Positions 45,501-58,154 of a DNA stretch of 64,000 nt are shown piece after piece. Where the stretch lies: NCBI GenBank assembly GCA_001179505.1, contig CDMY01000193.1:62001-126000 (forward strand), given 5' to 3'. The translations under genes were made by a program, and so were the position numbers. This DNA comes from Vitrella brassicaformis (Eukaryota > Sar > Vitrellaceae). The notes under the pieces are model-generated. The model was not told the DNA's origin, did no database searches, and saw only the letters and a list, made by a program, of their open reading frames with translations. The first letter of the stretch is position 1. Every line of letters starts with the position of its first letter.

Positions 45501-48500
45501 AATCGGCGGCACCTCTGTCTGTCTGTCTGTGTTGCTCAGCGCAAGGTGAAGTTTAAGGGGCCGACTGGTGACGCGCAGGAGAGCAGCGGAAGAGGACCGA
45601 CGCTGCAGCGCAAACCCACCGGGATGCCCGCCACTGCCCTCCGCCAGGCGCTCCTCGACATGGACGATGACGAAGACGACCAAGAGCAACACGCGTCATC
45701 GCCGGACCCCGCGACGGACCCCGCCGACCCCGACCTCAAACGCTCAACCGAGTCGGCAGCGCTCGCGCCTCGCGTGGAGACAGGATGGGACGAACAGGTG
45801 GCCGAGGAAGAGGGTGGCACACCGTCTAAAGGCCCACAGGCAGCTGAGCAGGAGGAAGCGGGGTGGAGCAGGTGGACGAGGGAGGAGCCAGAGGGGACAG
45901 AGGGGGAGCTGCCACCGTCCCTGCCGGCACATGAGACGTCGCAGGAGGCAGCAGAGCCATCGCCACCACCCAGGGATGAAGATGCTGCGGGCAAGAGGAA
46001 GAAGTCGTCCATTCTGTTTGCCGACCGGCCCGAACCCAAGGCTGAGCTACTCTCCAGCAAGCAGGACGGCGACTTACATGCACTCAAGGTATGCACTGAC
46101 AGACGATATGCACATCGTTGGTCTATCCATGCACGCACTTGGTGTATGCACGCCAGGCTCTGAACCAGTCTTTGCGAGAGAGCATGAAGCTCAACCCAAG
46201 TAGGTCACCCTTTCTGTCTGCCTGACGCAGGCCAACCAGCCTGGATGTGTGACCGATGCTCAATTGCTTCCTGTCTGTGTGGCAGCACTGGCAGCATCTG
46301 ACAAGTTCCAGGACCTCAAGCGCATCTCACGTGATATGGCCAAGGAGCTGCCCGTCAGCGATGCAGGCTTCTCCAGCGACGAGCAAGTAAGATGCGATAC
46401 CTGCATACAAGAATGACGTTGATACATGAGCTCGCCCGTCTGTTGTGTTGCTCTTGTGGTGCGTGCGATGTGCAGCCCGAAGGTGAAGAGAGCACCCCCT
46501 ATCAGCCGACGCCCTCCCGCCCACCCCCAGCCCCCCGCAACATCCTACACCTCTATGGTGAAGACACACCAAAGGAAGACGAGACAGGGCCGACAAGTCA
46601 GGATACCACCGCGCCCAAGCCACAAGGGGAAACAGTTCAACAGCCGCAGGTTGCTGACGACAGCGTGTCCGAAAGGCAAGAGGGGACAACGGCTGCAGCA
46701 GAAGAGGCGGCACAGGATAGCTCAGCGGCAGATGACCAGCGGCACAATGGCGTGCCAAAGGGAGACGAGCGGGCAGCTGCTGCAGAGCAACAAGGCGGCG
46801 ATACGTCGGGGGCTGCAGAGGATGCAAGGGCGCCTGAGAGGGAGGAAGACAAGGAGGAGGAGGAGAATGGGCTGATGAGCCTGTAAGACGACCGCACAAA
46901 GACAGACAGACAGACAGACAGAAGACAGACAGCAATGTCTCCGTGGTCCATCACATACACGTCTCTCATGTCCATCCAGAGAGGCGCCTGTTCCTGATGA
47001 ATCGCAAGCGAACGGAACCAAGGAGGGAGACAAGGAGAGGGGGGACCTGGACGACATTGAAGAGTTCGACTGGTGGGCTGGCGAGACATGCATGTAGTGG
47101 GCCGACAGTCATCGACATCGACGTTTTCTGTTTCAGGAAGGCAGAGGTGGAAAAGGGCCTCCCAACCACCCAATGGCTGGTCCGCATGCAAGCCAGCGAT
47201 CACTGATCGTATCGTCTGATTGGTATCCCTTGCCTATCTCCTTCTTTGTTTCTTGCCGACAGACGGCGAGGGCATATGCGGAGTTTCTTGGCTTGGTATG
47301 GCCGTCAATCAGCCGTGCCCGCACACCTTTCGGATCCCTCATGCTGATGGTTGCTGTGCAGGACACTCGTGGTGCCGACCTTCAGCTGTATCGTCTGTTT
47401 CGGCCCATATTCGCCTCTGACCTGCCGGCGCCGTGGAACGCCAGGCGAGACAGCCAGCAACTGGTGAGTGGCTGATGCAAGCAAGAGAGAGCTTGACACG
47501 CGGCGTTGATGCCCTCGTGTGCGTGTGGGTGGGTCAGGTGTTCTTCTATCATCCCGGGCTGGTCACGACACAGTGGCGCCACCCGCTCGAAGGTCAGCTA
47601 CTTGTCCCCGAAAACTTCTGTCTGGGCGACGGTGGACGTACAATGCCTCTGTGTGCATCTGCTCGAAGAGTTCTACATGGAGCTCGTCAGCCTCTACAAG
47701 GCCCACAGGAGGACCTCTGCATCGGAGGGCGCAGAGCCCGCCGCCCCTCAGACAGCAGAGGGCGGCGGCACTGACACCGACAATAAACCGAGAGAGGCGC
47801 TCAAATTCGATGAACTGCGGCTGCGGGCTGCGATAGAGAACATCATAACGGACCTGACGGATGCCGGCCAGCTGGTCAAGCAATACGGCCAGTGGAAGGG
47901 GCCCTACGTAGAGAAGAAGGCGCCTCTTACCGACAAGAGGGGGACCTTCGTGCCGTCAGAGGGAGAGGGAGAGGGTGAGGCGCCGTCAAGCCCCACAGAC
48001 AGACCTGCACAGCCAAGGAAGAGGAGAAAGTACTTTGCTGCGTACAAACAGGTGGCTGAGGGGAGAAAGCTGATGAGCACAGCACGGATGGTGGAGATGT
48101 GTGTGTGTCTGATCGGTGATGTTATGCAGTCTGAGGGCTCGAAAACTTTCCCGAAAGCTCGATGGGACGACCCCGTGGAAACAACGGCGAAAGAGCTCAC
48201 ACTCAAATTGACGTACCGTACACACGGCACCCGAACAAAACGACACACACTCTGATGCAACATGTGTCTCCCTGTTGGACTCTTTCCAACTGCAGAATGT
48301 TGCTGCATCTGTGGAGAGCCGCCTTGCCGGGCTACGCCTTCCCCATCGACCCCCCTCATATATACCGCACCGCACACCAGGCGGCACAGAGCGCCCTCAT
48401 TCACCAAAGCAGCAAGCGGCCCACATCCGTGGCCGCCGCTCCACACGACACTGAGAGCGTGAGGAGGGCCTCGCACGAGAGGCGAGAACGGTGTCATTGA
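42505..48500 (+). CDS. Giant acidic-repeat protein with C-terminal WW-like domain
   Basis: Seventeen phase-consistent exons: 42505-42681, 42709-42816, 42868-42970, 43046-43751, 43828-45233, 45300-45460, 45540-46088, 46157-46199, 46286-46386, 46476-46882, 46980-47072, 47137-47179, 47263-47463, 47538-47592, 47669-48051, 48130-48212, 48296-48500; 1607 residues. The N-terminal half is Pro-rich and basic; a conserved-looking patch is DIIPAGVRVYEDWRTGAIHVH. Residues about 640-940 contain four copies of LQRKGTGMPxxxLRxALxDxEDDE separated by acidic linkers. More disordered acidic sequence follows. Near residues 1350-1386 is a WW-like module (LPAPWNARRD...FFYHPGLVTTQWRHPL), preceded by a helical segment (TARAYAEFLGLVW) as in CEP164-type proteins. 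The C-terminus is helical (FYMELVSLYKAHRR). No enzyme domain. A scaffold or cytoskeletal role is inferred. Confidence 0.75.
44657..44740 (+). repeat. Acidic protein repeat, copy 1
   Basis: Encodes LQRKGTGMPSMALRSALHEI followed by a run of Asp/Glu, residues about 642-669 of the giant protein. Confidence 0.85.
44828..44899 (+). repeat. Acidic protein repeat, copy 2
   Basis: Encodes LQRKGTGMPAKTLRDALMDV then EDDE. It shares the RKGTGMP core and LRxAL helix with copy 1. Confidence 0.85.
45216..45359 (+). repeat. Acidic protein repeat, copy 3 (split by an intron)
   Basis: ARRPTG ends exon 5 at 45233 and LPSTQLRQALQDLEDEDE opens exon 6 at 45300, so this copy spans an intron. Its K/G positions are diverged (RRPTGLP). 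Confidence 0.8.
45603..45686 (+). repeat. Acidic protein repeat, copy 4
   Basis: Encodes LQRKPTGMPATALRQALLDM then DDDEDDQE. Nearly the same core as copies 1 and 2. Confidence 0.85.
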
Positions 48501-49141
48501 TACATGCCTTGTCTTCTGCTATCGTTGACACTGTTGAGGTTTGTTGTCGATACTCAGTCCGGCCTGCTGGCCCACTATGGCGCCCACGGTTTGTGTGTTT
48601 CCGCGTGTGTGTCTCTCTGTGTCTCCATTTGTGTGCGTGGAGGGCCGATGCTGTCATTGCTACCGTCTTTCCATGCCATGCCTGGATGCGCAAGATGCTT
48701 GTGTTTTGTGTGTCCGTTTTATTTCCTTCATTCCTGACGCCGAGTGCGCGTGTGACACTGTGCGGCAAGACGGGAGAGAAGATCTTGGCGTGTGACACGC
48801 ACGGCGTCGGTGGAACGAGGAACGATTGACGAACGATCTCTCTCCAATTAACGGTCGCGATCGCGCGCGAAGATGCTGAGCTAGCAGCGACTTCGGGAGT
48901 AAAAGCATAAAGCTTGACGTCAGCCCGTGGTTCGTCGGTTGTGTTGCTTCCCAGAGTCGGTGATTTGAATCGCGCCCCGGCCAGCGAGGGAGGGCGTCGG
49001 TGTTTCAGTGCGTGAGAGGGAGGCACACATAGCATCCATCGAGGGTCCTGCCATCCCAGCGGAGGGGGACTCGGACAACGGCATCGGTGGTGAGGTGGCC
49101 TGTTGACGACGGGCCACCTCTTGTCTGTTGTGCGGGAGTCG
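48501..49141. other. Intergenic, upstream of UBE2H
   Basis: 0.64 kb between tandem + genes. It holds TG-rich sequence and a perfect CGCGATCGCG palindrome at 48856-48865. Presumed UBE2H promoter. Confidence 0.45.
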
Positions 49142-50496
49142 ATGGCGCAGTCGCCATCCACGCGGAAGCAATGTGACTTCACCAAGCTGTAAGTGAAGCC
49201 GGCACACATGGGAAACACTGTCGGGAGGCAGCCGGGATGCCACACAGCACAGAGTCAGTTTCGCCTTCACGTGGCTGAGCAGAGAGGCAGCGAGAGCCAG
49301 ACAGCATGGTGGCTCACAGTCGGATGGCTGTGTGCTTGGAGCCTCGCAGAGGCGCAGTGGTGTCTCGTTTGACGCCGCTGGACCGCAGGGATAAATTGTT
49401 CCTGTCCTGTCTTTCGCCTGTGTGTGTGTGTGTGGTGGTTGTGTGTCAGGATGATAGCTGGTTACGAGATCGACCTGAACAACAGCAATACGCAGGACTT
49501 CTTCGTCACCTTCAGAGGGCCCAAGGAGAGTAAGCAGACCCTCACACCACAGAAAGAGGGAGGCAGATGTGGGCTCACGTCATGTGTCTTTTGTGTGTGA
49601 ATGGAATGTGTCTTCAGCTGCGTATGAGGGTGGGATATGGAAGGTTCACGTTGAGCTGCCGGACCAGTACCCTTTTGCGTCGCCATCCATCGGATTCGTC
49701 AACAAAATCCTCCACCCGAACGTTGACGAGGCGTACGCACGCACACCAACATCTACACAAAGTTGCATTGCACACTGGTGTGCCCTGTGCTGGCCTGTGG
49801 TTGACTTGCAGGTCAGGGTCTGTGTGTCTGGACGTCATCAACCAGACCTGGACACCACTATACAGTCAGCTACACACACAACACCAACTACACCGTTCGG
49901 CTCTCATCTGTGATGGCGTGTGTGTGTGCTTTTGTCTGCACATCACACACATCTCTCTGTTTGTAGGTTTGGTGAACATCTTTGACGTGTTTCTGCCGCA
50001 GCTGTTGACGTACCCCAACCCCACCGACCCCCTCAACAGCGAGGCCGCGTCCCTCTACATGAGGGACAGAAAAAAATACGAAGACAAAGTCAGAGGTACG
50101 GTGCGGTACGCACCTCCACTATCAATCAATCAATCGCACACACCCACCCACCCACTTCTCTCTCTGTCCCTTTCTTTGGTTGGCCCCTCAGAGTACGTTC
50201 GCGAGTACGCCAGCGAGCGCACGTGGCAGAGTTCTTCATCCCGGCAGGGCTCATCCAAGGCGTCGTCCATGTCGACGTCCGCCAACGGCAACCCCTCGCG
50301 TGCACACAACGGCCCCAGTGGGACCCCATCTGGTGCGGCCACGGACAGCAATGGCGACACGGCCATGGGTGGGGAGGGAGGGGGAATGGGCGGCGGGGGC
50401 GGGGGCGGCGATGATAACGATGAGGACGACCCCATGAGTGAGGTCAGTGACCTGTCGCAGGACAACGACGAGGATGAACTCGACCTCGAGGACTGA
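49142..50496 (+). CDS. UBE2H: Ubiquitin-conjugating enzyme E2 H (UBE2H/Ubc8)
   Basis: Six exons: 49142-49188, 49450-49529, 49618-49732, 49812-49864, 49967-50095, 50192-50496; 242 residues. The UBC fold matches UBE2[51 protein letters not shown], then the active-site Cys at about residue 86 in [35 protein letters not shown], and the helix [17 protein letters not shown]. The HPN motif is present. Yeast Ubc8 and animal UBE2H work with the GID/CTLH E3 complex. The C-terminal 90 residues are Ser/Gly-rich and end in an acidic tail ([18 protein letters not shown]), longer than the animal tail but of the same acidic type. Confidence 0.95.
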
Positions 50497-53400
50497 CACT
50501 GACACTGACACAAACGACGGGGGAGCACTCTGCCGGTAGGTCAACACCCACGCAACGCACGCCCCCACAGCACATGCATGGGTGGGTTTCTGTGCGTGCG
50601 TTGCTCCTGCATCAGGTTTCCCTTCCCCGCCGTGTGTATGGTGTCGGTCGGTCGGTCGGTCGGCCGTTGTTTTTGCTCTCTCTTCCTTCCTTGGTGTCTG
50701 TCGTTGTCATCGTTTTTCCGCTAGCCAGCTGCTCCATTGATGGGATGCATGGATGGGTGGGTAGATGGGTGGGTAGATGGGTGGGTGGGTGGGTGGGTGG
50801 AGTGAGGGACATATGAATGGAGGGAGCCAGAAGGAACGACGTGACGTGCCCACACGACGGAACGACGACGGATTTTTTTCGTTTGTTTCGCTTCGCATCG
50901 CCCCTACTCCTCCCTCTCTCCCTTTCTCCCGTAACCCACATTCCATTCCCTGCCTGATGTGTTACTCATTCACTCACTCAGCTACTCGCTTATCGATCCA
51001 TCCATCCAGCCACATCCGTGTGTCTGTGTGTCTACACGCGCATGCGTCCATGGACGAGCAGACCCGGAGGGAAACGCCCCTCCTCCCCCCTGTGGATGCA
51101 CTCTTCCCATGCCCGTCTGCTTGCTGACTCTCTCTCTCTCTCTCTGTCTCTCCCTCCCTCTCTCTAGTCTAGGCTTTCAATTCGGCGGCCCTCTATGTCT
51201 GTCTGTCTGTCTATCTGTCACTCCATACGCCTGCTGTCAGTCTGTATTGTGTGTATGTGTGTGTGTGTGTGTGTATGTCATATTGCTGCCTCACCTACTT
51301 GCTCCTGAAGCGATACCAAAAATGGGAACGGACGGACGCCTGGCCGGCCGCTTTTGTTGTTTCCTCTTGTCAAGCCTGGATGGGTGGGCGGATGGATGGA
51401 TGGTGTGTCTGTCTGGTTTGTGTTCTCTCTCTCTCTCTCTCTGGCTAGAGACTGCGTCGGCAGGAGCGGGGAAGGTGTCCGCCTGTCCGTTTGTCAGTCT
51501 GTCTGTCTGTGTTGGTTCTCTTGTACCATACACCGTGTTAAGATGATTCACGCGTACCCACCCATCCATGCACAACATGCAACACACGCAGGCAGACGTA
51601 CACACACACACAGACACATACCTTTCCAGCATATGCACAGACGTATTTTGTCAAGGTGTTTGGATAATTGGTCGATGTGCCACGTACCCCCGTGGGTGTG
51701 TGTGGAAGAAAGTGTGTGTGGGGTGAGTGAGTGGACGAATGAAAAAGCGCCCTGCTGATGTACCATAGTATTGCTGGCTGGCTCGCTACACGTGCCGAAT
51801 ACACGGTCGCCGACGCATGTCTGTCTGCCTGTCTGTCTGTCTGTGTCTGCGCATGGCATCTGGTGGATAACGAACACACACACACACTCACTCCCTCCTG
51901 TGTGGATCGATCCACCTTGCAGTGACTGCTGGTGTCGTCGTCTTTTTCCCATGATGAGTGTGATGATGCACACACCACCACACCACACCACACCACACAG
52001 TCTGGCCGGCCACCCCCTCCCCCCTCCTCATGTCTGTCTGTCTGTCTGCCTGTTCATCTCTTCTAGCTAGTGCCTGCGTCCGTGCGTGTCGGCTGGCCGG
52101 TAGACGGACGGACTTCCTTCGTGTGTGCGCGGACACGTACCTATCTACTCGGCTGGAAGAGAGACAGCAGCGGTCAGGACAGACACGACGGACAAGGGTT
52201 GTCTGCCAAATGAGCGCATACGAAGGAAGAAGTAAAGGACAGGAAGGAAAGCTGACTGACGTGGATGGCTGGATGGCTGGATGGATGATGGCTGGTGGCG
52301 TAGCGTGCACAATCGGACCTCATCGATCACATACAGACCGGCCGAGCGACTCAAGTAAGTGTGCGGACGCGGTGTGATGCTGCTGGTTGCTGGCTGATAC
52401 ACACAGACACACATACACACGTCCACTGGCAGAAAGAGAGACGGGCAGACCAGAGGCAAGGCAGGGGCCAAGCGGCGGAATGGGACGACCTGTGCCCACC
52501 AGTTTTCGATGATACCATGCCATACCATCATATGCATGCTTTCTAGGTGTTGGTCAGTCAGCCATCTATCTCTCGACACAAGACCGGACGTTTCTCTTTC
52601 TTAAGATATGCAGAGTGCTGTTTCTTTCTTTCAATACCTACCCGCACCGAGCCAGCCAACAGACCGACACACAGCCAGCCAGCCAGCCAGCTAGCTCTGT
52701 TTCTCTGTTTCTCTGTTTGTCAGTGCACTCACTCCATGTAAGTATAGCCAACCGAGTGTCTCAGCGGCTCAGGCGTCCACCCATGCCGTCGTGTCAGTCA
52801 GTGAGTCAGCGAGGGGTATTTTTGTGTGATCGATCGTATCGCCATACGCCATGCGGTGCGGTGCGATGCGATGCGCCTCTCACCCATCTGCTTCCTTCCC
52901 CTCTCCGTGGATGTCGCCACGACCTCACACCTTTCCTCTCACACCTCACCTCTCTCTCCTCTTTCTTCCCGTATGCGTCACTCTTTTTGCTTGCCGTGCC
53001 GTGCCATGACATACCACACATTCACACGCACACGTGAGTGATCGGTTGACGTTTTTTGTGCACACCATGCAGCAAGTACCGTGGAGTGAGTACACACAGT
53101 ACAGTCAGGGGACAAACGTGGCGATCGCACTGCTAGGAACTCTGGTGTGACTAACCGTCGTATGGTGGAGGGATGGATGGATGGATGGATGAGGCAGTCA
53201 GTCAGCCAGCGAGGCATGGAAGGGAGAGTCGTTGTGGTGTGTGCCCTGTCTGTGAGGTCCTTTCCAACGAAACCGACCACTCACTACGGGCGCGGCGGCA
53301 GCCAGCCAGCCGTAGGGGGTGGGTGGGCGAAGAGAGAGAGAGAGTGCTTAACAACCGACCGATGGGTGTGGTGTCCGTGCTTGGTTTGTTGGTTTGTCGT

Positions 53401-53914
53401 TGCATTCGTGTGTGCCTGCCTGCCTGCCTGCCTGCCTGCCTGCCATGGGTGCCTGTGGTGTGTCGATGTGATGTGTGGCTGCGATTTTGCTGTCGTTGTG
53501 ATGTAGGCAGTGTAGGCAGGAGGCAGGCGATTGTTTGCTGCGAGGGATGCATTTGAGATGGATGGATGGATGGCACAGGCGCCAGCCGAAGCCAACCAGT
53601 GAGTCAGCCAGTCAGTCAGCCAGCCAGACGTGCACTGCATGTACTGCTTGCCCCGCCCCCACGCCCGCCGCCCATCGGGTGCAGTGCAATCAGCTGCGGT
53701 GAGAATCCCAGAAAGGGCCGAAAAGTCAGTCATGAACACACGCATGCATTCATGCATCGCCTGTAAGACCTGTGCCCTGAACGCTCGCGCCGTCCCACAT
53801 CGCATGCATCCTTCGATCGCGCTGTAGATCGCGGCGAAGGATCGGGTGTTTCGTCGCACCCCTCACCTCCACACACCCTCTCCGATCTTCCATATATCGC
53901 ACCCTCCACCCGCG
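50497..53914. other. Long microsatellite-rich intergenic region
   Basis: 3.4 kb, the largest gene-free stretch of the window. It contains (GGGT/GGAT)n at 50740-50805, (TC)n near 51127-51170, (TGTC)n near 51190-51215, (TG)n near 51247-51275, (CCTG)n at 53409-53443 and GATG runs. All open frames are repeat-derived and lack phase-consistent exon chains. A non-coding RNA or an undetected short gene cannot be ruled out. Confidence 0.6.
53409..53443. repeat. (CCTG)n microsatellite
   Basis: Tandem tetranucleotide tract in the large intergenic region. Confidence 0.8.
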
Positions 53915-56699
53915 ATGGCGATGATCTGGCTGTCCCTCGCAGCGGTCCTGGTGGCTCTCCTCCCCTCCACACCCATCGCTCTCGAGTGCAATGCGCCCAA
54001 CGCGGGAGCACTGTCATCCATCCCCCACTGCGTGCCGCTCTCTGACGAAGCCATCTTTTACTGGCGCTTCGACGACAGCCGAGGAAAGATCCAGCTCGGA
54101 GGACACTTTAAGGCGGCCGGATGGGTCGGATTGGGCCTGTCAGCAAACGGCGGTAAGTGCGCAATGCAGATCTCACGGTTGCCGCATCGTCACGCACTGG
54201 CGTACTTGTTGATCTGCCCGGCGTGCAGGCATGAAGGGTGCTGACATCATTGTGGTCCGCGAAGGCAGCAACGGCACATATGTGGTGGAGGACATGTTCT
54301 CCACCGACTACGCGATGCCCACGCTCGACGCACAGCAGAATGTGGAGCTGATCTTCGCCAACCGCACTGGACAGGAGACCGTGTTTCTGGTTGAGCGGGA
54401 TATAGAGCCGTGCGACATATGGGAAGACTTTGACATCAGCAAGGGAGAAATGAAGGTAGGTATGTCGTGGCCTTAATGGATGGATGGACGGCTGGATGGG
54501 TGCAGTGTAGCCACAGCAGCTGCGTGTGTTGCCCGTGTGTGTGTGTATGTGCGTGTGTGTGCAGGTGATCGCCGCGTGGCAAGCTGAAGAGATCCACGAG
54601 CTGATGTATCACGGGCCGGCCAAGAGGGTCACCAAGGCACTCATTCTCAGAGACCACGACCAGATCAGCCCCATCGAGCAGACACCGGGCATCCAGACCG
54701 TCGACATTCAGATGCCTAACGTAAATAACACACTCATCCACTCATCCATCCACTCGCCGAGCCGATCCACAGACATGCACCCATCGCATCGTTTTTTCTT
54801 GTTTGTATGTTTTGGTGTGGTGTGGTGTGGTGTGCAGGTGACCATCCCGTCCAAGCACACGACGTACATGTGTCTGCCCGTGGTTTTGCCCGACGACCGC
54901 AAATACCATATGGTAGCCAACGACCCATTGATCTCTCCTCAAAGGGGCGGCGACCTCGTCCATCACATGATCATCTACCACTGCGACGCACCGGAAGAGC
55001 GTATGCGCCATACAGACAGACACCCACCCACCCCACACACACAGACAGAGGGAGGGAGGGAGGGAGGCATGATTGTTCATGTGTGTGCAGCATCGTCCTG
55101 GTTGAGTGGTCCCAAGCCGTGTGGCGAGATGAAATGCGGCTTCTGGGCTGGCTGGGCGGTCGGTGGCGGCAGGTGGGTCGCACCAGAGCAGGCGGGCATG
55201 CCCATGGGCAAGGGCCAAGGGTCGGCACGATACGTCATGCTCGAGGTGAGACACACACACACACACACACACGGAGGCCCGGAAGGCGCCCTAGACGCCC
55301 TGCATATCATTTTGTGTGACACGCAGGTGCATTATGACAACCGTGAGTTCCTGGAGAACATCACCGACAGCAGCGGCTTCAGGCTCTTCTATACGGATGA
55401 CCTACGGACACACGACGCCGCCGTGCTCACACTGGGCCGGCCACTGGAGTCGCTCAAGATCCCACCTGGCGAGAGCTCATTCCTCCTCTCCAATGAGTGC
55501 CCGGGGTGAGCTGCTGCACGACACGAGCCACAAATGCAGGTGTCATGTCGGTGGCTTGGATATCTGTGTGCTTATCAAAACATACAGTGAGTGCACTTAC
55601 AAGAAGCTGCCGGCTGGCGGGCTGACGGTGTTCGGTGTGGCCCTCCATGCACACGAGTACGGCACCTCCATCATCACGCGACACATCAGAGGTGCGGGGC
55701 GTGGCGTGAGCGAGAGGGCGGGGCGACAGACAGACACCAACACGGATACCTACCGAGCACAGATGAGATGTGTGTGTGTGTGGTGTGCAGATGGGAAGGA
55801 GCTGGCTCCCCTGGGCCACCAGCCCTACTACGATTTCAACCATCAGCAAATGGACTACGTCGACTCACGAAAGATCCTGCCGGGCGACAGATTCATCACC
55901 GAGTGAGCTACCCACCACCACCAGGCGCCCCCACTGGTCATTTCCTCTTCCGTGTGCCGTCTGTCTGTCTGCCTGTCTGTCTGTCTGTTCAGGTGCGTCT
56001 TCAACTCAGAGAGGGCGGATAAGCCCATCCTCGGAGGTGAGTCCACCACTGAAGAGATGTGCTTCGCCTTCACCTTGTAAGTATGCGAACACACACACAC
56101 GCCCACACGCGCACACACGAGCACGATACACTGACGCAGAAGTGTCCCCCTGTGCTGTGTGCAGCTATTACCCGATGATTAAGGGGTGGAGTTGCCTTGA
56201 CTTCGTCGAGCAGCCAGGCTTCGACGACATCAAGAATGTCTCAGCGGACACCTCCTTCGCCCTGTGCAGCGGCGAGTCGCTCGCAGTCGACAGACGACAA
56301 AGGCGGAGGAGGAGGATGCAAGTCGAGAACAACACTGACACCGACAGCAACAACAGCACAGAAAAGGCCAATGATGACGCTGAGGAAGACGACGACAAGG
56401 ACATCTCTCCCGAGGAGTTCAAGCGCCGCTTTGTGGGCTACAACAGGACAGAGCTCGACACCTATATCCGCTTGGAGGAGCCGAAGGCTGACCGGCTCAG
56501 CCTGGAGAGATGTGGGGGCAAGAAGGAGGAGGGAAAGATGCCAGTGGTCAAAAGCCAGGCCACCGGCAATGATGACAGTGGCGTCGGTGTGGTGGAGGTG
56601 ATGGGCGCTTCCGATGCCACTGGGGCTGCCGCAAAACTGGCGTGTCCGGGGATGCCGATGCTCGTGGGGGTCGCCATGAGTGTGCTGCTGATGATGTAG
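53915..56699 (+). CDS. DOMON / copper type II monooxygenase (dopamine beta-hydroxylase-like)
   Basis: Ten exons: 53915-54152, 54229-54455, 54565-54720, 54838-55000, 55091-55245, 55327-55505, 55588-55691, 55791-55902, 55993-56076, 56165-56699; 650 residues. A signal peptide (MAMIWLSLAAVLVALLPSTP) leads to a DOMON domain (FYWRFDDSRGKIQLGGHFKA, GWVGLGLSANGG, DIIVVREG). The two monooxygenase domains keep all copper ligands: H249/H250 in VHHMIIYHC and H315 in EVHYDN for CuH/CuA; H393 and H395 in LHAHEYG and M467 in EEMCFAFTFYYP for CuM/CuB. The C-terminus is an acidic/basic linker then a short hydrophobic end (MPMLVGVAMSVLLMM), which could be a GPI signal or TM anchor. Ascorbate-dependent hydroxylation of a secreted or surface substrate is expected; the natural substrate is unknown. 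Confidence 0.92.
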
Positions 56700-58154
56700 A
56701 GATGGCGCAGAATGAAGGTTTTTTCGTTTCAGACACGTGTGTGTCGACGTGAGGTCTGCAACAAGGCGGGTAGCTGAATCGGCATCTGCCTGCAATTAGG
56801 TGTGCCTTTCTGTCTGCTGGCATCCTAATTACTGACAGCACTGCTGGATGGATTCATTCACACGGAGATACATGTACGTGTGTCTGTCTGTCTGTCTGTC
56901 TGGGTGTGTGTGGTGTGGTGTGGTGTGGGTGTGTGTCGCCTTTATGTTCATCCGTGCCTGCCTGCCCGAGGCGTGTCTGTCTGTCTGTCTGTCTGCGTGT
57001 GTCATGACATGTGCTGTCTGTGTCTATCTATCTGAGTGTGCTGCTTGGTGTGTACGCACCCACTGCTTTTTAGCTCAAGTGAGTGCATATCTGCCATACG
57101 TGGCATACGTGGCGAGTGGCATTTGTGGCCGCGACATACATACAGATGGACAGACGTCCATCCATACGGTCGATCATAGATGAACCTGTGTGGTGTGCCG
57201 TGTCGTGTGGTGTCGGGTGCACTGTTCACTGACTGACTGTTGCATGATGGATGACGGGATCGCAGGACAGACGGCTGCCTGCGCATCCTCTCGCAAGAAA
57301 GATGTCTGTGTGTGTGTGTGTGTGTGCCTACTCCCTCACACACACACATACACACATCCGCATCGAGAGGCTGTGCACGCACCCGCCTTGCCTTGCCTTG
57401 TCTTGTTTGGTGAACCTAGTTCCGCTGTGGAGCGTCGTACGGTTAAATCTTACATCCATCCTGATGTGATTGATGTACACGGACGGGATCATTCCTAACG
57501 ATTTGGTCGGATGGATGGATGGATGGCTGGATGCATGGGCTGGGTGCAGCCCAGCCCCCCTACACCTCTCTCTCCCCTTTGCTGCTCTCTTTTTCGTGGG
57601 GGCCTCCCGGCGTGCGTGCGTGCGGACCTGCATAACAGGCATGTGCTGTTGGTTCTTTATTGTTCGTGCTGGGCTGTGCTTGTGTGTCTTCTGACGTGTC
57701 TGTCATGGAGGGACCCACAGGGCATCCAGACCAACACACACACCGACCTTTGGCGCTGGTTCAAGATTGAAAGTATGATCGTACTCCGTCTGTCTGTCCG
57801 TCTGTCTGTCCATTGCTTTTCATCAAGCAGGCGGGCAGAGACACAGCAGCAAATTCCTTTCTCCCTTCCCTTGGTGTAAGCAAAAGCCATTAATTAGGTC
57901 GCTTTGGACCTACAACTTGGTGAAGCAGAAAGCAGGTGTGCTCACTCACTCAAGCCACAGCAAAACAATCGATCCACAGCAAAACAATCGATCCCCCGCC
58001 CCATCACACACACACACACACACTCACGCACTCACACGCCCCAACAGACAGTCAACCCCCACGGTGAATTCGCCCTCCCCCCTCCCTGCTCCCTTGATGC
58101 TGAAGGCCTATATGTCTATCTGTCTATCTCTCTATGTTGTATGCTATCGGTCAG
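56700..58154. other. Convergent intergenic region, microsatellite-rich
   Basis: 1.45 kb with TCTG runs (56882-56901, 56976-56995, 57785-57812), TG and CA tracts (57302-57350, 58007-58022). No credible coding chain. Confidence 0.6.

Noticed and set aside
50574-53859. Several 100-190 residue frames in the large intergenic region
   Set aside because: All are low-complexity, overlap on both strands and show no consistent exon chain or recognisable domain.
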